This document shows, one piece after another, positions 1 through 11,074 of a DNA stretch of 64,000 nt. The stretch comes from Ricinus communis (Eukaryota; Streptophyta; Magnoliopsida; Malpighiales; Euphorbiaceae), in contig NC_063257.1 of the NCBI RefSeq assembly GCF_019578655.1, positions 20,770,001 through 20,834,000 on the forward strand. The letters run 5' to 3'. The notes below the pieces were generated by a model. The model saw nothing but the letters and a program-made list of their open reading frames with translations, did no database searches and was not told the DNA's origin. Position 1 is the stretch's first letter; each line of letters begins with the position of its first letter. The position numbers were made by a program, and so were the translations under genes.

Positions 1-260
1 TCCCCAGAAGACATAAAGAAGGTCAGTTAGCGCCCCGAAGTGAAAGTTTCCTGAAAATTACAAGTTTAGTCCTTAACCAATTAAAATTACACTTTAGTCC
101 TTGAGCGGGCCAAGTACCACTATGGCTTCTAGAAAAAGTCAAAATAAATTAGATCACACCGCGAGGCGGGAAATTCTAATCAAAAGTATTCGGAAGTGAA
201 AAATTACCAAATTGACCCAAAGTGGTGAATTGTTTCCTGAAATGGAAAACAACCATAGGA

Positions 261-1670
261 TAGAAATTATGAAAACTCCATTGGACTTAACCAAATATCT
301 TACTTTTTATATTTAAATATTTCTTAAAATATTATTTTATTATAGAACTCATTGGGATTGGGATGTTCTAAATACAGAGCAAACCATTCTAAATGTTCTT
401 GTCTTGAATATGTTGCTTTGAATATTATATGTTATCCATTCTCTTCCTTCCAAATTCGATTTGATCTATATTGCCAATTGAAATCGTTTAAATGACTCTA
501 AGGTCATTTGCTACATTAGGATCTAAATGATATGAGAAAGATGGACCTGCCAATTCTTGATCGAAAATTTGAGACAAGTTAATCCAACGATGGCATGCTT
601 TTATTGTTTCTTATATATCTGCTTTTGATATTGTATTTTACAATTGCAAACAGGCAAAACCCATCATTTGGTCTCTATACTATTTAATTTTGGTTCATTT
701 TATCCTTACTCTTTGATTTGGTTTTATACAGTCCCTATACTATTACTTTTTATTTTAATCTATTTTTCTTTGATGGAGCATCAAAAGTGTGGTTGTAGTT
801 ACTTGTATGAGCGCATATGACATCTAATAATTGCCAAGCGTGATACCGAGGTGGCTTAACAGTTAGATTAATAAAGCAGTGCGTTTTGTGCATAAAACAG
901 TGTAGTATTTATTAAAATAAATTGAAACCTTTTGTTTTTTATACACCATTCTAGTGTTAGGGAAAATTCTTGAGGTATTCATTTGTTTACCTTAAATCCT
1001 CTTTTTCATTTTACGACCTTTCTCTCGCTATCGTTGGAAATCCTAAAGGATTTATTGACCGACATTGCATGTGGTGGGCCTTGAGAAGCTTCGTTTGATC
1101 TAAAGTAGCAATAGTGAGATGTTCTATTCTAGGACCACTTTCTCCTATTGTTTTCATAGAAAGAAAAGAGTTGTGGGGTCGAGTTTGCCTGGCGTAGTGA
1201 GTTACATTTTGGAGATTAGAGAAAAGCTTATTATTTTATTGTTGTGGACCACTAGAGTGCTTCCGATTTATGAGTTTTTACCAACTTTATCATAGATTAT
1301 TTAATAGGTGTTGCTGTTGTTATTCGAATCTTTGTTGTTTTTAATAAATGTTAGGGTTTTATGGTCCTTTATTTTGACTGTTGATTAATTAATACAAATA
1401 AAAATGATATTTTTTGTTGTGCTCACAATATATGCTGTCTTTTTTTAATGTTGTTGTTTACTATGTTTTGAAAGCAAATGATTAAGAAGTATGAGTTGTT
1501 TTATTTGTTTTTGTGCTTTAGGCTTTTGTATATTAGAAATGCATTACATGTCATGCATATCACACACTCTCATTTACACTTGTATATGTACCACTAACCT
1601 GTAACAGGAAAGTGAAGAAAAGTTAAATGAATCTAGCTGCAAAAAGTGTTGGTCTACATTTAGTTTAATT
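261..1670. other. Stretch without a recognisable gene
   Basis: AT-rich sequence with stops in all frames. No protein family, tRNA or structured RNA was recognised. It is probably degenerate non-coding sequence of the surrounding Tat element. Bases 1-260 carry scattered copies of the CGAAGTG-like motif that forms the array at 1671-2045. Confidence 0.4.
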
Positions 1671-2045
1671 TCTAAAGTGAAAGCTCACAAGTTTACATCA
1701 CAAAGTGGAAGATGATTAGCTCATTTCCTGAAGTAGAAAATCAGCTTACTTCCCGAAGCAGAATGTCATCATACATCCCGGAGTGGAAAATCACAAGCCT
1801 ATTTCCCAAAGTGGAGAACTAGTTCAAGTTCTAAAGAGCAAGTGTAGTTCTTAAAGCAGAAGATCTCGAAGTGTATAACCAATTCTCTCCTCAAAGTATA
1901 AGATCACAAAGTGGAAATTCACTATCCTTCATCCCAAAGCGGAAGTTATCAGTTTGACACTAGAAAGTGGAAAAATTTACCAAATCACAACCTGAAGCGG
2001 AAATTACAACATAATTGCATCTCGAAGCTAAAAGAGATCAATAAG
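1671..2045. repeat. Degenerate tandem array, unit about 27 bp
   Basis: The core CCCGAAGTGGAAAATCAC recurs with many substitutions (TCCTGAAGTAGAAAATCA, CCCGAAGCAGAATGTCAT, CCCGGAGTGGAAAATCAC, CCCAAAGTGGAGAACTAG and further copies) at roughly 25-30 base spacing. Relatives occur at bases 18-35 and 190-250, so the array once extended further. It lies directly upstream of the better-preserved 21-bp array in the same element. Confidence 0.65.
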
Positions 2046-2080
2046 CTAGAGGGAAGTCTCTGCAAGTACAGATTAAAGGG

Positions 2081-2460
2081 GCATGGCTACCAAATCATCG
2101 GGCGTGGTCCCCAAAATCAACGGGCATTGTCCCTAAATCATCAGGCGTGGTTCCAAAATCAACGGGCGTGGTCCCTAAATCATCGGGCGTGGTTCCCAAA
2201 TCAACGGGCGTGGTTTCGAAATCAACGGGCGTGGCCCCTAAATCATCAAGCGTGGTACCCAAATCAACGGACGTGGTCCTTAAATCATCGGGCGTGGTTC
2301 CGAAATCAACGGGGGTGTCCCTTAAATCATCGGGCGTGGTACCCAAATCAACGGATGTGGTCCCTAAATCATCGGGCATGGTAGCCAAATCAACGGGCGT
2401 GGTACCCAAATCAACGGGCGTCGTTCCCAAATCGAACAGGCGTAGTCCTTCAATCAAGCA
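2081..2460. repeat. 21-bp minisatellite with a 42-bp alternating pattern
   Basis: About 17 copies of the unit GGCGTGGTCCCTAAATCATCG, mostly alternating with GGCGTGGTTCCCAAATCAACG, which gives a dimeric 42-bp higher-order unit; degenerate copies trail to about 2556. Because 21 is divisible by three, three long reading frames stay open (7-residue repeats such as RAWSLNH and TGVVPKS on the plus strand and an Asp/Leu-rich frame on the minus strand). These are read as by-products of the repeat, not genes. The related minus-strand element has a single similar segment (GGGCATTGTCCCTACATCAAG in reverse complement near 8230-8255), so the array appears to be an expansion specific to this copy. Confidence 0.85.
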
Positions 2461-2680
2461 AGTGTGGACCTTTAGTAAAATAAGCATGTTCTTTCAATCA
2501 ATATGGGTGTGATCCTTAAAATTCAACTGATGTGGACCCTAAATCAATGTCAGAAATTCTATACCAACTCAGGTTTATGAAGCGTGGCTTCTACAACTCA
2601 TATTCATATCCTTTAACCATATCATTGATATTTATGCTTTGTCTTGATTTATTTAAAGTTCATCTACATAAATCTCGACA

Positions 2681-2693
2681 AACTAGGAGCAGC
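2681..2693 (+). promoter_or_regulatory. Polypurine-tract-like site before the 3' LTR
   Basis: AACTAGGAGCAGC sits directly before the LTR start TGTCAACACC. The equivalent site in the minus-strand element (8097-8110) reads AAACTGGGGGCAGC next to TGTCAGCATC. The purine-rich run beside a TG terminus at both places supports a role as plus-strand primer. Confidence 0.5.
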
Positions 2694-2948
2694 TGTCAAC
2701 ACCCATTTTTCAGATCTAGATATCGAGAAATTATGGAAAACCCAATGATGAAAGTTACTGCTTTTCTGGTCTTAGGAGATAGAGGACAGGTGAATCCAAG
2801 TTAGGCTTGAGAATAATTAAATCAAAATTAGTTTTCTAAAGTCAATTTGGACTCAATTATTAGAAAAATTAATTTTGAGGATAAAACGATAGTTTAGCAA
2901 GTTTAGGGACTAAATTGATAAAATTTCCTAAACGTTTTGCTCACAAAG

Positions 2949-3270
2949 CCAATTGGCTGTGCATATAGCCGATCGGCCTAGTATAGAGCTGAGTCGGCTT
3001 AGCATAGAGCTGAATCGACATTTTATAGAGCTGGTCGGCTCTATACAGTGCCAATTGGCTATTTTTCAAGATTCAACGGTTCTTTTTGCATATGTTTTTA
3101 TTAAAACTCTAAAATTGATGAAAAGAAGTTTCTAGATTGACTTGTGATTTTATTTTATTTTATTAGATATTAATTTGATAAAAAAGGAAAGACAATCGAT
3201 GATTTTTATTTTAAATAATTAACACTTATCTAATACATCTAGGGTTTTCTAACCTTACTACTATAAATAG
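2949..3270 (+). promoter_or_regulatory. Tat LTR U3 palindrome cluster and TATA box
   Basis: Short boxes related to AGAGCCGATCGGCTCT (CCAATTGGC, GCCGATCGGC, GAGTCGGC, GGTCGGCTC) are packed in about 110 bases. They are followed about 200 bases later by CTATAAATAG at 3261-3270. The reverse-orientation LTR has the same order (boxes at about 28712-28748, TATA at 28455-28464 read on the minus strand). Inference: retrotransposon promoter with repeated palindromic regulatory boxes. Confidence 0.55.
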
Positions 3271-3656
3271 AATATGATATCTTAGGTTTAGGGGGAGCTA
3301 CATTCATTAAGAAACTAGACCTCCATTAATTTGGACGTTCATCCGTTCGTCAATTCAACCGCCTTATTATCGCCAGAGACTCGCAGATCAATAATCTACG
3401 ATGACAACCTGAGGGTTTCCTAAAATCCAGCATCATCAACATCTTTTTCCCCTTTACTAGTTCTTTTGTTTTTATGATTCTAGAATCTTGTTAGGATTGA
3501 TTTCAAATGCTTTATATCCCTTTATGTTATTAAATCTAGGGTATTTAATAGTTTTATATGTCCTTGTGATGTTTATACATGTTGGGTTTTGAATATAATA
3601 ATATGAATATTCTAGGTTTTGAATATGATAACATGAATGTATTGGATTTTGAATCT

Positions 3657-5090
3657 TGATGTGCGTAAAATACACAAATCTAAATGGGGCTTTTAAGATT
3701 GATTTTATGGACATTTGGATGTGAATTGGTCCCAACACTCACCCTATGCGTCTGTTTGTGTGCATTAGGTCCAAAAGAAGTCAAAAGATGATAAAGGGAA
3801 GAATTGGAGCATAATTGGACGTCAAAACTGCCGAAACAAGCTAAGTACGAGCATGAGAAAGCTGAACATGGCCGTGTTGGTTTCAACACTGGCCGAGTTC
3901 CCAACATGGGAACCAACACGGCCGTGTTGGACATCAAAGAAGAAGTAGATCTTATGGAGCACGGCCACAGAGAGTAACACGGCCAGGAACCCCAGACCGT
4001 GTTTCCAACACGGCCAAGAACACGGACGTGTTGGCAGCGACAGGGTGAATTAGTTAAAAGAAAGAAGAGAGGAAGAAAAGAGGTGGCTAGGGTTAGAACG
4101 TCCCAAACCCTAATTTTTCTTTCCCTAAGGGTTTTCTGAGCTGAAACCAAGAGAAAATGAGACTTGGATCAAGATTTCAATCAGATTCCCTTCAAAGATT
4201 GAAGATTGGGCGAGGTTCGTCGATTGATTTTCAAATCGAGCAAGAGGAACAAGAATCGATTCAATTGGAGCAAAAGGATTTAGGGCAATTTACTCTCATC
4301 CAAGGGTGTAATCGGGTTTTCTCTACCTTTGCTTATTGTTGTAATTGAATTCTTGTGTATTTTGATAATGAACATGATTAGATAGATTGATTAAATCCAT
4401 TGGGATTTCTTTACTATGTTGGCTTAGTATTATATTGTTGGATTAGTTTTGTATTCTTCTTGCTTTCAGTATTAAGAAGATAATGCATTATTCATGAGAA
4501 GTTATGAATTGTGTGTTTAGATTGCTTTGTGTGATTGAGAAGTCCATTTGGCAATTGGAATTTTGAATAGCAAGAACTGGTTAATAATCGCTTAGAGATA
4601 AGAATAATTAACTAGTCGGATTAAGAATTAACAAAGCTTAATAGAGGCGGATTAAAGCTTAATGCTAATTTAAGAATTAATCGTTAGGAAGAGATTCCAA
4701 CTTTAGGTTATTAGATTTAGGAGTTCGGTTATCTCGAGACAGAAACCGAACTCGGTTAAGAATTCATCCAGGGGTAGCATAATTAGACTCACCAATCCTT
4801 TATCTTTTGTTTGATTGCCAACTAGTTTAGATTCCCTTTGGGTTTGTCTTCTTGCCTTAGTTATTTCGTTTATCAACCACTATTTCATCTCCCTTAGGAC
4901 TTAGCTTGTAGCTATTAGTTAGTTTAGAAATTATTTATCGCTAATTTTAGGTTAATATAACAAAGAACAAAGGAGTAACTCTGGGCTTTCACTTTCCCGA
5001 GGAATACGACCTTGATACTCGCCATTAGTGCTAGACTGCATTGATAGGTACACTGCCTTAGATTGTAGCTAACACGAGTAGCACCCATCA
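3657..5090 (+). mobile_element. Solo LTR of an Athila-type retrotransposon
   Basis: Starts TGATGTGCG and ends ACCCATCA, flanked by the 5-bp near-duplication AATCT (3652-3656) / ACTCT (5091-5095). The Tat LTR sequence resumes exactly beyond it. The start matches the LTR at 33137 (TGATGTGCATAG) and the end region (CTGCATTGATAGGTACACTG, then CCTTAGATTGTAGC) matches the Athila-type LTRs at 25.5 and 34.5 kb. It contains the CACGGCCGTG-like cluster (about 3864-4038). Reading frames inside it are by-products of the LTR. No internal region remains, so LTR-LTR recombination is inferred. Confidence 0.85.
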
Positions 5091-5802
5091 ACTCTCATAA
5101 TTAGAATAGTTAGAGTAGCATGATAGATCTATCACTTTTTTGAATAATTATATGATTGCAACAAGTTTTTAGGGCTGCAAGATTAAAATCTAGAATCTGC
5201 CATTTGAAGTTTTATTTACCTTCTGTCAGTTTTTGCTTTCTAGGGTTTGTATTATTTTATATTTTTTGGCTTAATTTAATTTTTTTTTATGTTCTTGGCC
5301 TTATTTTTTGAGTTTTAATCATGTTTTTATCTCTTATGCATGTCAAAACAGCTTTGGAGCGAGAGGATCAGAGAAAAGATGCAAAATCGGTCTTTACCAA
5401 GCTTTAAAGCCAATCGGCACTATGCAGTGGCGATTTGGCTCTGCGCTAAGCCGAATCGGTTATACACCATTTTTTTAGCAATTTTGTACACTATTTTGAT
5501 TTTAAGTTGTAGGAGAGTTGTAATAGTTAGGTTTAATTTATCTGCACTTTATCTTTTCTTTATTTTGGTTTTATGCAAAATATTTGCTTATTTGATTGCC
5601 TAATAAAAGTTTGACATATAGACATTATGCCTTAAACTTGGACCTGGCATGAAAATTATAGTCCATTAGGTTAATGAGATGGTATATTAGGCCTAAATTT
5701 AAAATTCATATAGACTTAATGGGTTTTTCCATGCTCTAATTAGGTTAAACTGGGCCATAATAGATTTAAGATCACTGAATTGGGCTTTTCATAATAAGTA
5801 AC

Positions 5803-8096
5803 TGTGGGCAGTGGTTTCAGGCGCGCATCCAAGTATCTTTAGTGACTACGACACTGCAAGGCTTTTCAACCTAATTAGAAACACGCTAACTAGTCACTTA
5901 GACTAGTGTGGAGATGGGAGTCGCCACCCGAGTAATTCACCGAGAAACCTTTACTAATGAGTGACGTTTCTCAGATTCCATAAGGAAGCTTATGCCTCAA
6001 ATCAAGAAATGGATCCGGAAGCCAACTTCCCTATTTATGTATCTTAGTCTTTAATTATATTGTTTAACAAATCATTCCCTATAAACACAACAGTTCATAT
6101 ACAAGCATACCAAATAACACATAGTTTAGTTAAGTCTAGCCCATTTTTATTAAGCCCAGCCCATGTTAAGATTATTAATAACTTACTAGTTAATTACGTA
6201 AAAGGCCCTTTTAGTCTAGCCCAATTATAAGTTATGTTTACCAAGCCTTTAATCCTAGATGGACTACTTATTATGATAAAGGCCAACTATGTGAACCTAA
6301 ATTTGATATGGCCCAACTAACCTAACTAAAACATGGTAAAGCCCACTGAGTCTACATTGATTTTAGAAATTAAGCCTAATTAATGTATATTAGCCTAATG
6401 GATTACAACTTTCATGTAGGATTCAATTTTAACCTAAAGTCTATGTGTCCCATTTTGATTAAGCAGTGATGTTATAGTTATTTGACATACATTAAACAAA
6501 AAATAAAGTGTAGAAAGTAAATCTAGCTATTACAACCCGGCTTACAATTAAGAATTGTAAAGAAAAAATCTAAAACTAAGTTACAGTACATAAAATCACC
6601 AAGAATACATCACAACCCCGTAAAAATCTAAAAATTAAGGCAAATCAAGGGTAAAATGAGCTAAGCTGATCGGCGCACTAGAGAGCCAATTGGCTCTGCA
6701 CTGAGCAGATCGGCTATAGGGCTTCTCCAATCTGGTTTCTACAGTTTCTTTGCAATTCTGATGTCCTAGAGCCCATTTCGCATCCACAGTAGGTAAAAAA
6801 TTAATTCGAACATGAAAGAAACAAGATAAATAGCATCAAATTAAACTAAAAACACTAAAAGTGTCATACAAACCTAAAAGTCTAAACATATAGTGAACAA
6901 ACATGGCAAATTTCATATTTTGATCATATAATCCTAATAAACTAATTTGATGAAAAAACTATAAAGAAAATGCAAGTCTAATCATAATATCCTAATCATT
7001 TCACCTATCAGATTCAAAATCCAATGGCAGATATATTATCAGATTCAAAATCCTAGCATTCTTATTATCAAATTCAAACCCAATAAAAGTAGCAGCATAT
7101 CAATTCATAAGAAAACCTACTATAATCAAATCAAATATGTAAAAAAACAAAAAACCCTAATCATGTTTCTAAAAATATAAAAGAATAGGAAAACCGGTTT
7201 AATATGAGAGTAATGTTGATGATGATAGATGTCGGGGAACCCTTAGGTTGTCACCATAGTTGATTGTTCTGCGAGTCTTAGGAGATGATGACATAGTTGA
7301 ATTGAAGATCCATTAGTAATCTAGTGCTGGATGAGGTATTGAAAAAGATTTTGTCATTTTAGAAAAGTTTCCAAATCTTGAGTTCTTTCTTAGTGACCCT
7401 TGCTCCTTAGTTACCAAAAATACCTTCTTCTTTAAAATCAATGTAGGGTTTTCAATCACAAGCTTCTAGTCCATTATTATTGTTGTTTGACACTATTGTT
7501 AGCCCCTAACCCTAGGTCATCACTTTTTATTTGTAGAGGTAGGTTTGTAAGAAAACCCTAGAGTAATAGATAAACTTCAATATTATTTTGAACTCTTTCT
7601 TAAAGAATCGATAATTATTTACCAATATCCAATAAATTAAATCTTTAGAATTCAAATAAATATTATTAAAATATATTAGTTATCATCAAATACCTTCTAG
7701 AATCTGTATATAGAGATAAAATAATTAAAAAAATGACGTCGAACCAAGAAAACACAAATCGACACTATGTAGAGCCGATCAGCTTTTGCACAAAGCTGAT
7801 TAGCTCTATGATGAGCTGATTGGCTCTAGGGAGAGCCGATTGGCTATATGATGAGCTGATCGGCTCTAGGAACATCCGATTAGCTCTAAATAGGGGAAGT
7901 TTATGAAAAATTTGCAATTTAGTCCCTAAACTTACAAAACTCATCATTTTGACCCTGAAACTTTATTTTTCTTGACAATTAATCTCAATCCTATTCTCAG
8001 ATTCGCTTGTCCTTCTTACCCTAGAAGGCAGTAATTTTCATCATAGGGTTTTTCGTAATTCCCTTGATATATAGATCTGGGAAATAGATGCTGACA
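5803..8096 (-). repeat. 3' LTR of the minus-strand Tat element
   Basis: On the plus strand it runs from TGTGGGCAGTGG to GATGCTGACA, so on its own strand it starts TGTCAGCATC and ends CCACTGCCCACA. It is homologous to 10979-28998 after removal of inserts, and to the partial copies at 2694, 28999, 30623, 40744 and 41388. It contains palindrome clusters at about 6663-6720 and 7760-7890. Length about 2.29 kb. Confidence 0.8.
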
Positions 8097-8110
8097 GCTG
8101 CCCCCAGTTT

Positions 8111-9880
8111 GTCAAAATTTATAAGCATGCAATGCGTTTAAATAAATTGAGACAAATCATAACTTCAAGGATACGACAAGAGGATATCTTTATAAGCTGT
8201 AGAAGCTATGCTTCATAAGCTCGAAGCTTGATGTAGGGACAATGCCCACTTGAATTTTTGAGAACTTCAGAACCATGTTCATTAATATGGGGACAGCGGC
8301 ATTTTGGTGCCCATCAACATCAACACTTCGAGAGTTCAATCGCCTACTCTTCGGCACACGGCATGTAACCTAATGGTCAATGTTGTAATTGATTCATATC
8401 AAAGATCTAAAAGTCATGGTGATAACAGGATGTGCAAACCTAGAGATAACTTAAGCATGCAAGGACTGAATAACTTTGCCTGGGGCTGAACTGATACTCG
8501 TGTAATGACAACAATATCATGCGGATAGCAACCAAATCTCTTTTCTTTTCTTACTTTCTTGCCTTAACTTTTGCCTAAGCTGCCTTTTCAGGTTTTCAAC
8601 TTAGCAGGCTAATGTAGTTTTGCCTAAGCTGCCCCTTCGGGTTTTCAACTTAGCAGACTCTATTTTTTCCTAAGCCACCCTTTTCAAATTTTTAACTTAG
8701 CATTTTATTTTCTTTATACTTTTCTTTATTTTCTCTTTTTTTTTTTCTATTTTTGCAGAGTTGGTTACCCGAGGACTTGTAGTCTCTTTTATTCACCTTG
8801 TAGATGATTCCACTAATCCTCAAATGAAAGTTGAAGGACTCTCGTTTTGTCGATTCGTTGTGCATGATGTCAAGATTGATAGAGACTTGAGTGCTACAAA
8901 TTCTTGGATTTTTCACAAGAAGCACAAGAACAAAAGTTGAAGAAAAAAATGATTTTGCTTTTATTAAGATCTCGTAGATTCTGCTTCTTATTTTGTTTTC
9001 TCTTTCTAGTAGTGCGCAAACGATGAAAGTTGATGTGCAAGTTTGACAAGAATTCTAATCAAATTTTGTTCATTTTATAAGCGTACAAATAGGTACATTT
9101 TCTATTTCACATAATACTACTCATGGTATCAACCAGCCTTTCAAATTTTCTAGTCGACTATTTTTTCTTCACTTTTCCCTTAAATTTTGCCTGACTAGCT
9201 TATAAAGGTTTTCTAATCAGCAGGAAACTTCTTTTTCTCTTTTCTAATTTTTCTATTTTTCTTTTCTCTTCATAGATAGTATCTGAGAAAATCTAGATTG
9301 ACTTGTAAGCTTATTGCCCTCGAGATTTGAGCATCTTCGAGCATAATCTTTGCTTTTTGCTTCTTCTTTTTTATATGGAAGTTCCTAACTCGATCTAGAT
9401 TTCTTTTTTTCGGAGTCAAATAGGCCTCGCATATTTCAAGATTTGAGCACTAAACTTTAATCTCTTTTGTCTTTGGAGGTCCATGTTGTAATATGACGAG
9501 GGATGAACTTGGCCTTCTTACTTTGCCCCCAGTCTGGTGAATAATTCTATTACCTTGAGTTCAATCGTGCATATTAAATACTATCTCCTTTTCTTTTCTT
9601 TTTCCTATCTTTTGATTTTCTCTTTCTTATTCTTTCAATTCTTCCACTCTTCAAGAGTTATATTATATGACATAGAAATGTATCTAGGATTATCATTTAT
9701 GCCCAGATTAAATAAACCAATTCAAATAGAACTAATGCTAAACATGCTCATGTAGTAAGCATTATAATGCAGAATACCATTAAGATAAACATCAAACAAG
9801 TAAAAAATCAGAGTTATTTCATTGATCCTAAAAGCATAATAATGTTTTTGTCTTAAAATAAATCAAGAGCCGAATCTTAT
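8111..9880 (-). other. Non-coding 3' internal region of the Tat element with 48-bp repeats
   Basis: No protein match on either strand. Three tandem copies of about 48 bases lie at 8571-8705; on the element strand each reads CTAAGTTGAAAACCCGAAGG followed by GGCAGCTTAGGCAAAA. A weaker copy is at about 9175-9225. The same motif follows the pol stop codon at 61148-61200 and lies in the introns of both PMD antisense ORFs (about 40055-40135 and 61995-62065). A second polypurine-like string (CCAGACTGGGGGCAAAG on the minus strand) lies near 9519-9535. Confidence 0.55.
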
Positions 9881-9910
9881 GAATCTTCATCGTCTTCAGA
9901 TGGTAGCTTT

Positions 9911-10361
9911 TCAATCTGTAGCTTCAAAGTTTTCCATGCTGCAACCAGCTTCAACATTTTCAATTTTTTCTACTTGTACGCCATCATCATACAAGCCTGC
10001 GAAGGTCTTGGATTCATCATTTGCAGCTTTTCCACCCAAGATGGAAGAACATTTCGTACTATCATCCGAACGTAATCCTTTTAAGAAGGCTTGTTCTTCA
10101 TTAAAACAGCTTTGTTCCTCCATCGGTCCATCTAGTCTGTTTCCTAAATATCTCAGCCAAAGCTTGCTGGAGTTCCTCTCGGATCATAATCCTTCAGTCA
10201 GCCATGATTGCAGCCTTGATATAGCATCAATGTCTTGCTCGTGGACCATCTTTGAAAGTAATGAGCTTCTTGGACTCTTATCTAGTGTTGCCTCGATTAC
10301 TGGTGAAATAGGTCCTCTTGACACCCTTCTTGTCTTATCCAAACTAAGGATGATAATTTAA
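9911..10361 (-). pseudogene. Tat gag remnant
   Basis: Minus-strand reading gives a segment with SKTFAGLYDDGVQVEKIEN, clearly related to PKTFIDLYDDGSLVEEIEN in the Tat gag remnant at 49.9 kb. The preceding nucleotide stretch (GTACGAAATGTTCTT) is also shared. Frames are broken by stops. It sits between the PBS (10960-10977) and the 3' non-coding region, as expected for the nucleocapsid-precursor gene. Pol is missing downstream. Confidence 0.6.
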
Positions 10362-10379
10362 AATGGCTTTAAAACAAGG

Positions 10380-10959
10380 AGTTAGTATGATGCATGCAAT
10401 GCATGGTATGCATGATGCACGTGTAATGCATAAAGACAAAGAAAAGGGTTAGTAAACACATAAACGTTTACAAGTTACTACACAAAACATCCTCCCAACC
10501 TTTTTTCTCCGGTTCATGGTTCATGGTGAGTCTCTCTTTTCTAGGATTTTTAGTCTGGGCTTACTACCAACAGGGGATAATAAGTACCAATGCGCATATG
10601 CCAATAGTTCTCAAAGCAATTAAAACAGACAAGGTGATATTTTCCAATATAAGGGTAAAGCCTCCATATCTTCAGGCTTAAGGCCTGATTCCACGTGTTT
10701 TGGGCCAGGGCCTTTCAATATATGAGCTTAAGACACTTATATAGGAAATATCTCATGTAGCAAGCAATAGGATTCCTAGGAGAGATTGCTACTGTCATTA
10801 CCATGAACTGAGTCTTAGGTAAGGATAAAATAACTACTAAGCAACGCCATTAGGGCTATAGGGACCAAAATGCACAACATGTGAAAGTATAGTAATGCAA
10901 GAATCACTCGTTAAATAATAAAATTAAAGAGAATCATACATTGGAATTAGCTTCTCTTA
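10380..10959 (-). other. 5' leader of the Tat element (PBS to gag)
   Basis: No coding similarity. It contains a run of ATGCAT-like words (10388-10430). It lies between the tRNA primer site and the gag remnant and is read as untranslated leader. Confidence 0.4.
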
Positions 10960-10977
10960 TCCCTAGTGGAGTTGCCA
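10960..10977 (-). promoter_or_regulatory. Primer-binding site, Tat/Ogre type
   Basis: Minus strand reads TGGCAACTCCACTAGGGA, one base from the LTR end. It resembles the TGGCGACTCCGCTGGGGA-like site used by Tat/Ogre elements (tRNA-Arg primer, from memory of the family), with differences that look like decay of methylated CG/CNG sites. It fixes 10979 as the inner edge of the 5' LTR. Confidence 0.65.
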
Positions 10978-11074
10978 CTATCGGTGGTGGTTTTGAGTGT
11001 GCACCAAATTTCTTTAGCGACTACAACACTTTAAGACTTTTCAACCTAATTAGGAACACACAAACTAGTGTCAC

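Larger units (their letters stand above)
1..2693 (+). mobile_element. 3' internal part of a plus-strand Tat/Ogre-type Ty3/gypsy element
   Basis: The stretch runs into a polypurine-like tract (2681-2693) and an LTR (from 2694), so it is read as the region between pol and the 3' LTR. Its last 130 bases are homologous, in reverse complement, to 8097-8230, the same position of the minus-strand Tat element. No gag or pol similarity is visible. It carries two tandem arrays (about 1671-2045 and 2081-2460). Established: Tat/Ogre elements often carry variable tandem repeats between pol and the 3' LTR. The left edge is cut by the window. Confidence 0.6.
2694..5802 (+). repeat. Tat LTR, plus orientation, 3'-truncated and split by a solo LTR
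   Basis: Begins TGTCAACACC and matches, in reverse complement, the LTR at 5803-8096. It covers the first roughly 1.67 kb of the approximately 2.25-kb LTR after removing the Athila-type solo LTR at 3657-5090. It carries the TATA box CTATAAATAG (3261-3270) and two clusters of GCCGATCGGC-like palindromes (2949-3060 and about 5405-5470). It stops where the opposite-orientation LTR begins, giving a head-to-head LTR junction. Confidence 0.75.

Noticed and set aside
1911..2512. Three overlapping long reading frames (two plus, one minus) with 7-residue repeats
   Set aside because: They are produced by a 21-bp tandem repeat, a multiple of three; no start context, domain or neighbouring exon supports a gene.
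3680..4150. 156-residue minus-strand frame
   Set aside because: Lies wholly inside the Athila-type solo LTR, opposite to its sense, and has no recognisable domain.
2949..7890. GCCGATCGGC boxes considered as CRISPR-like repeats or a bacterial operator array
   Set aside because: Spacing is irregular, units are degenerate, and they recur inside LTR copies of a plant retroelement.
9879..10361. 160-residue plus-strand frame
   Set aside because: It is the complement of a Tat gag remnant read on the minus strand; the gag similarity is on the other strand.
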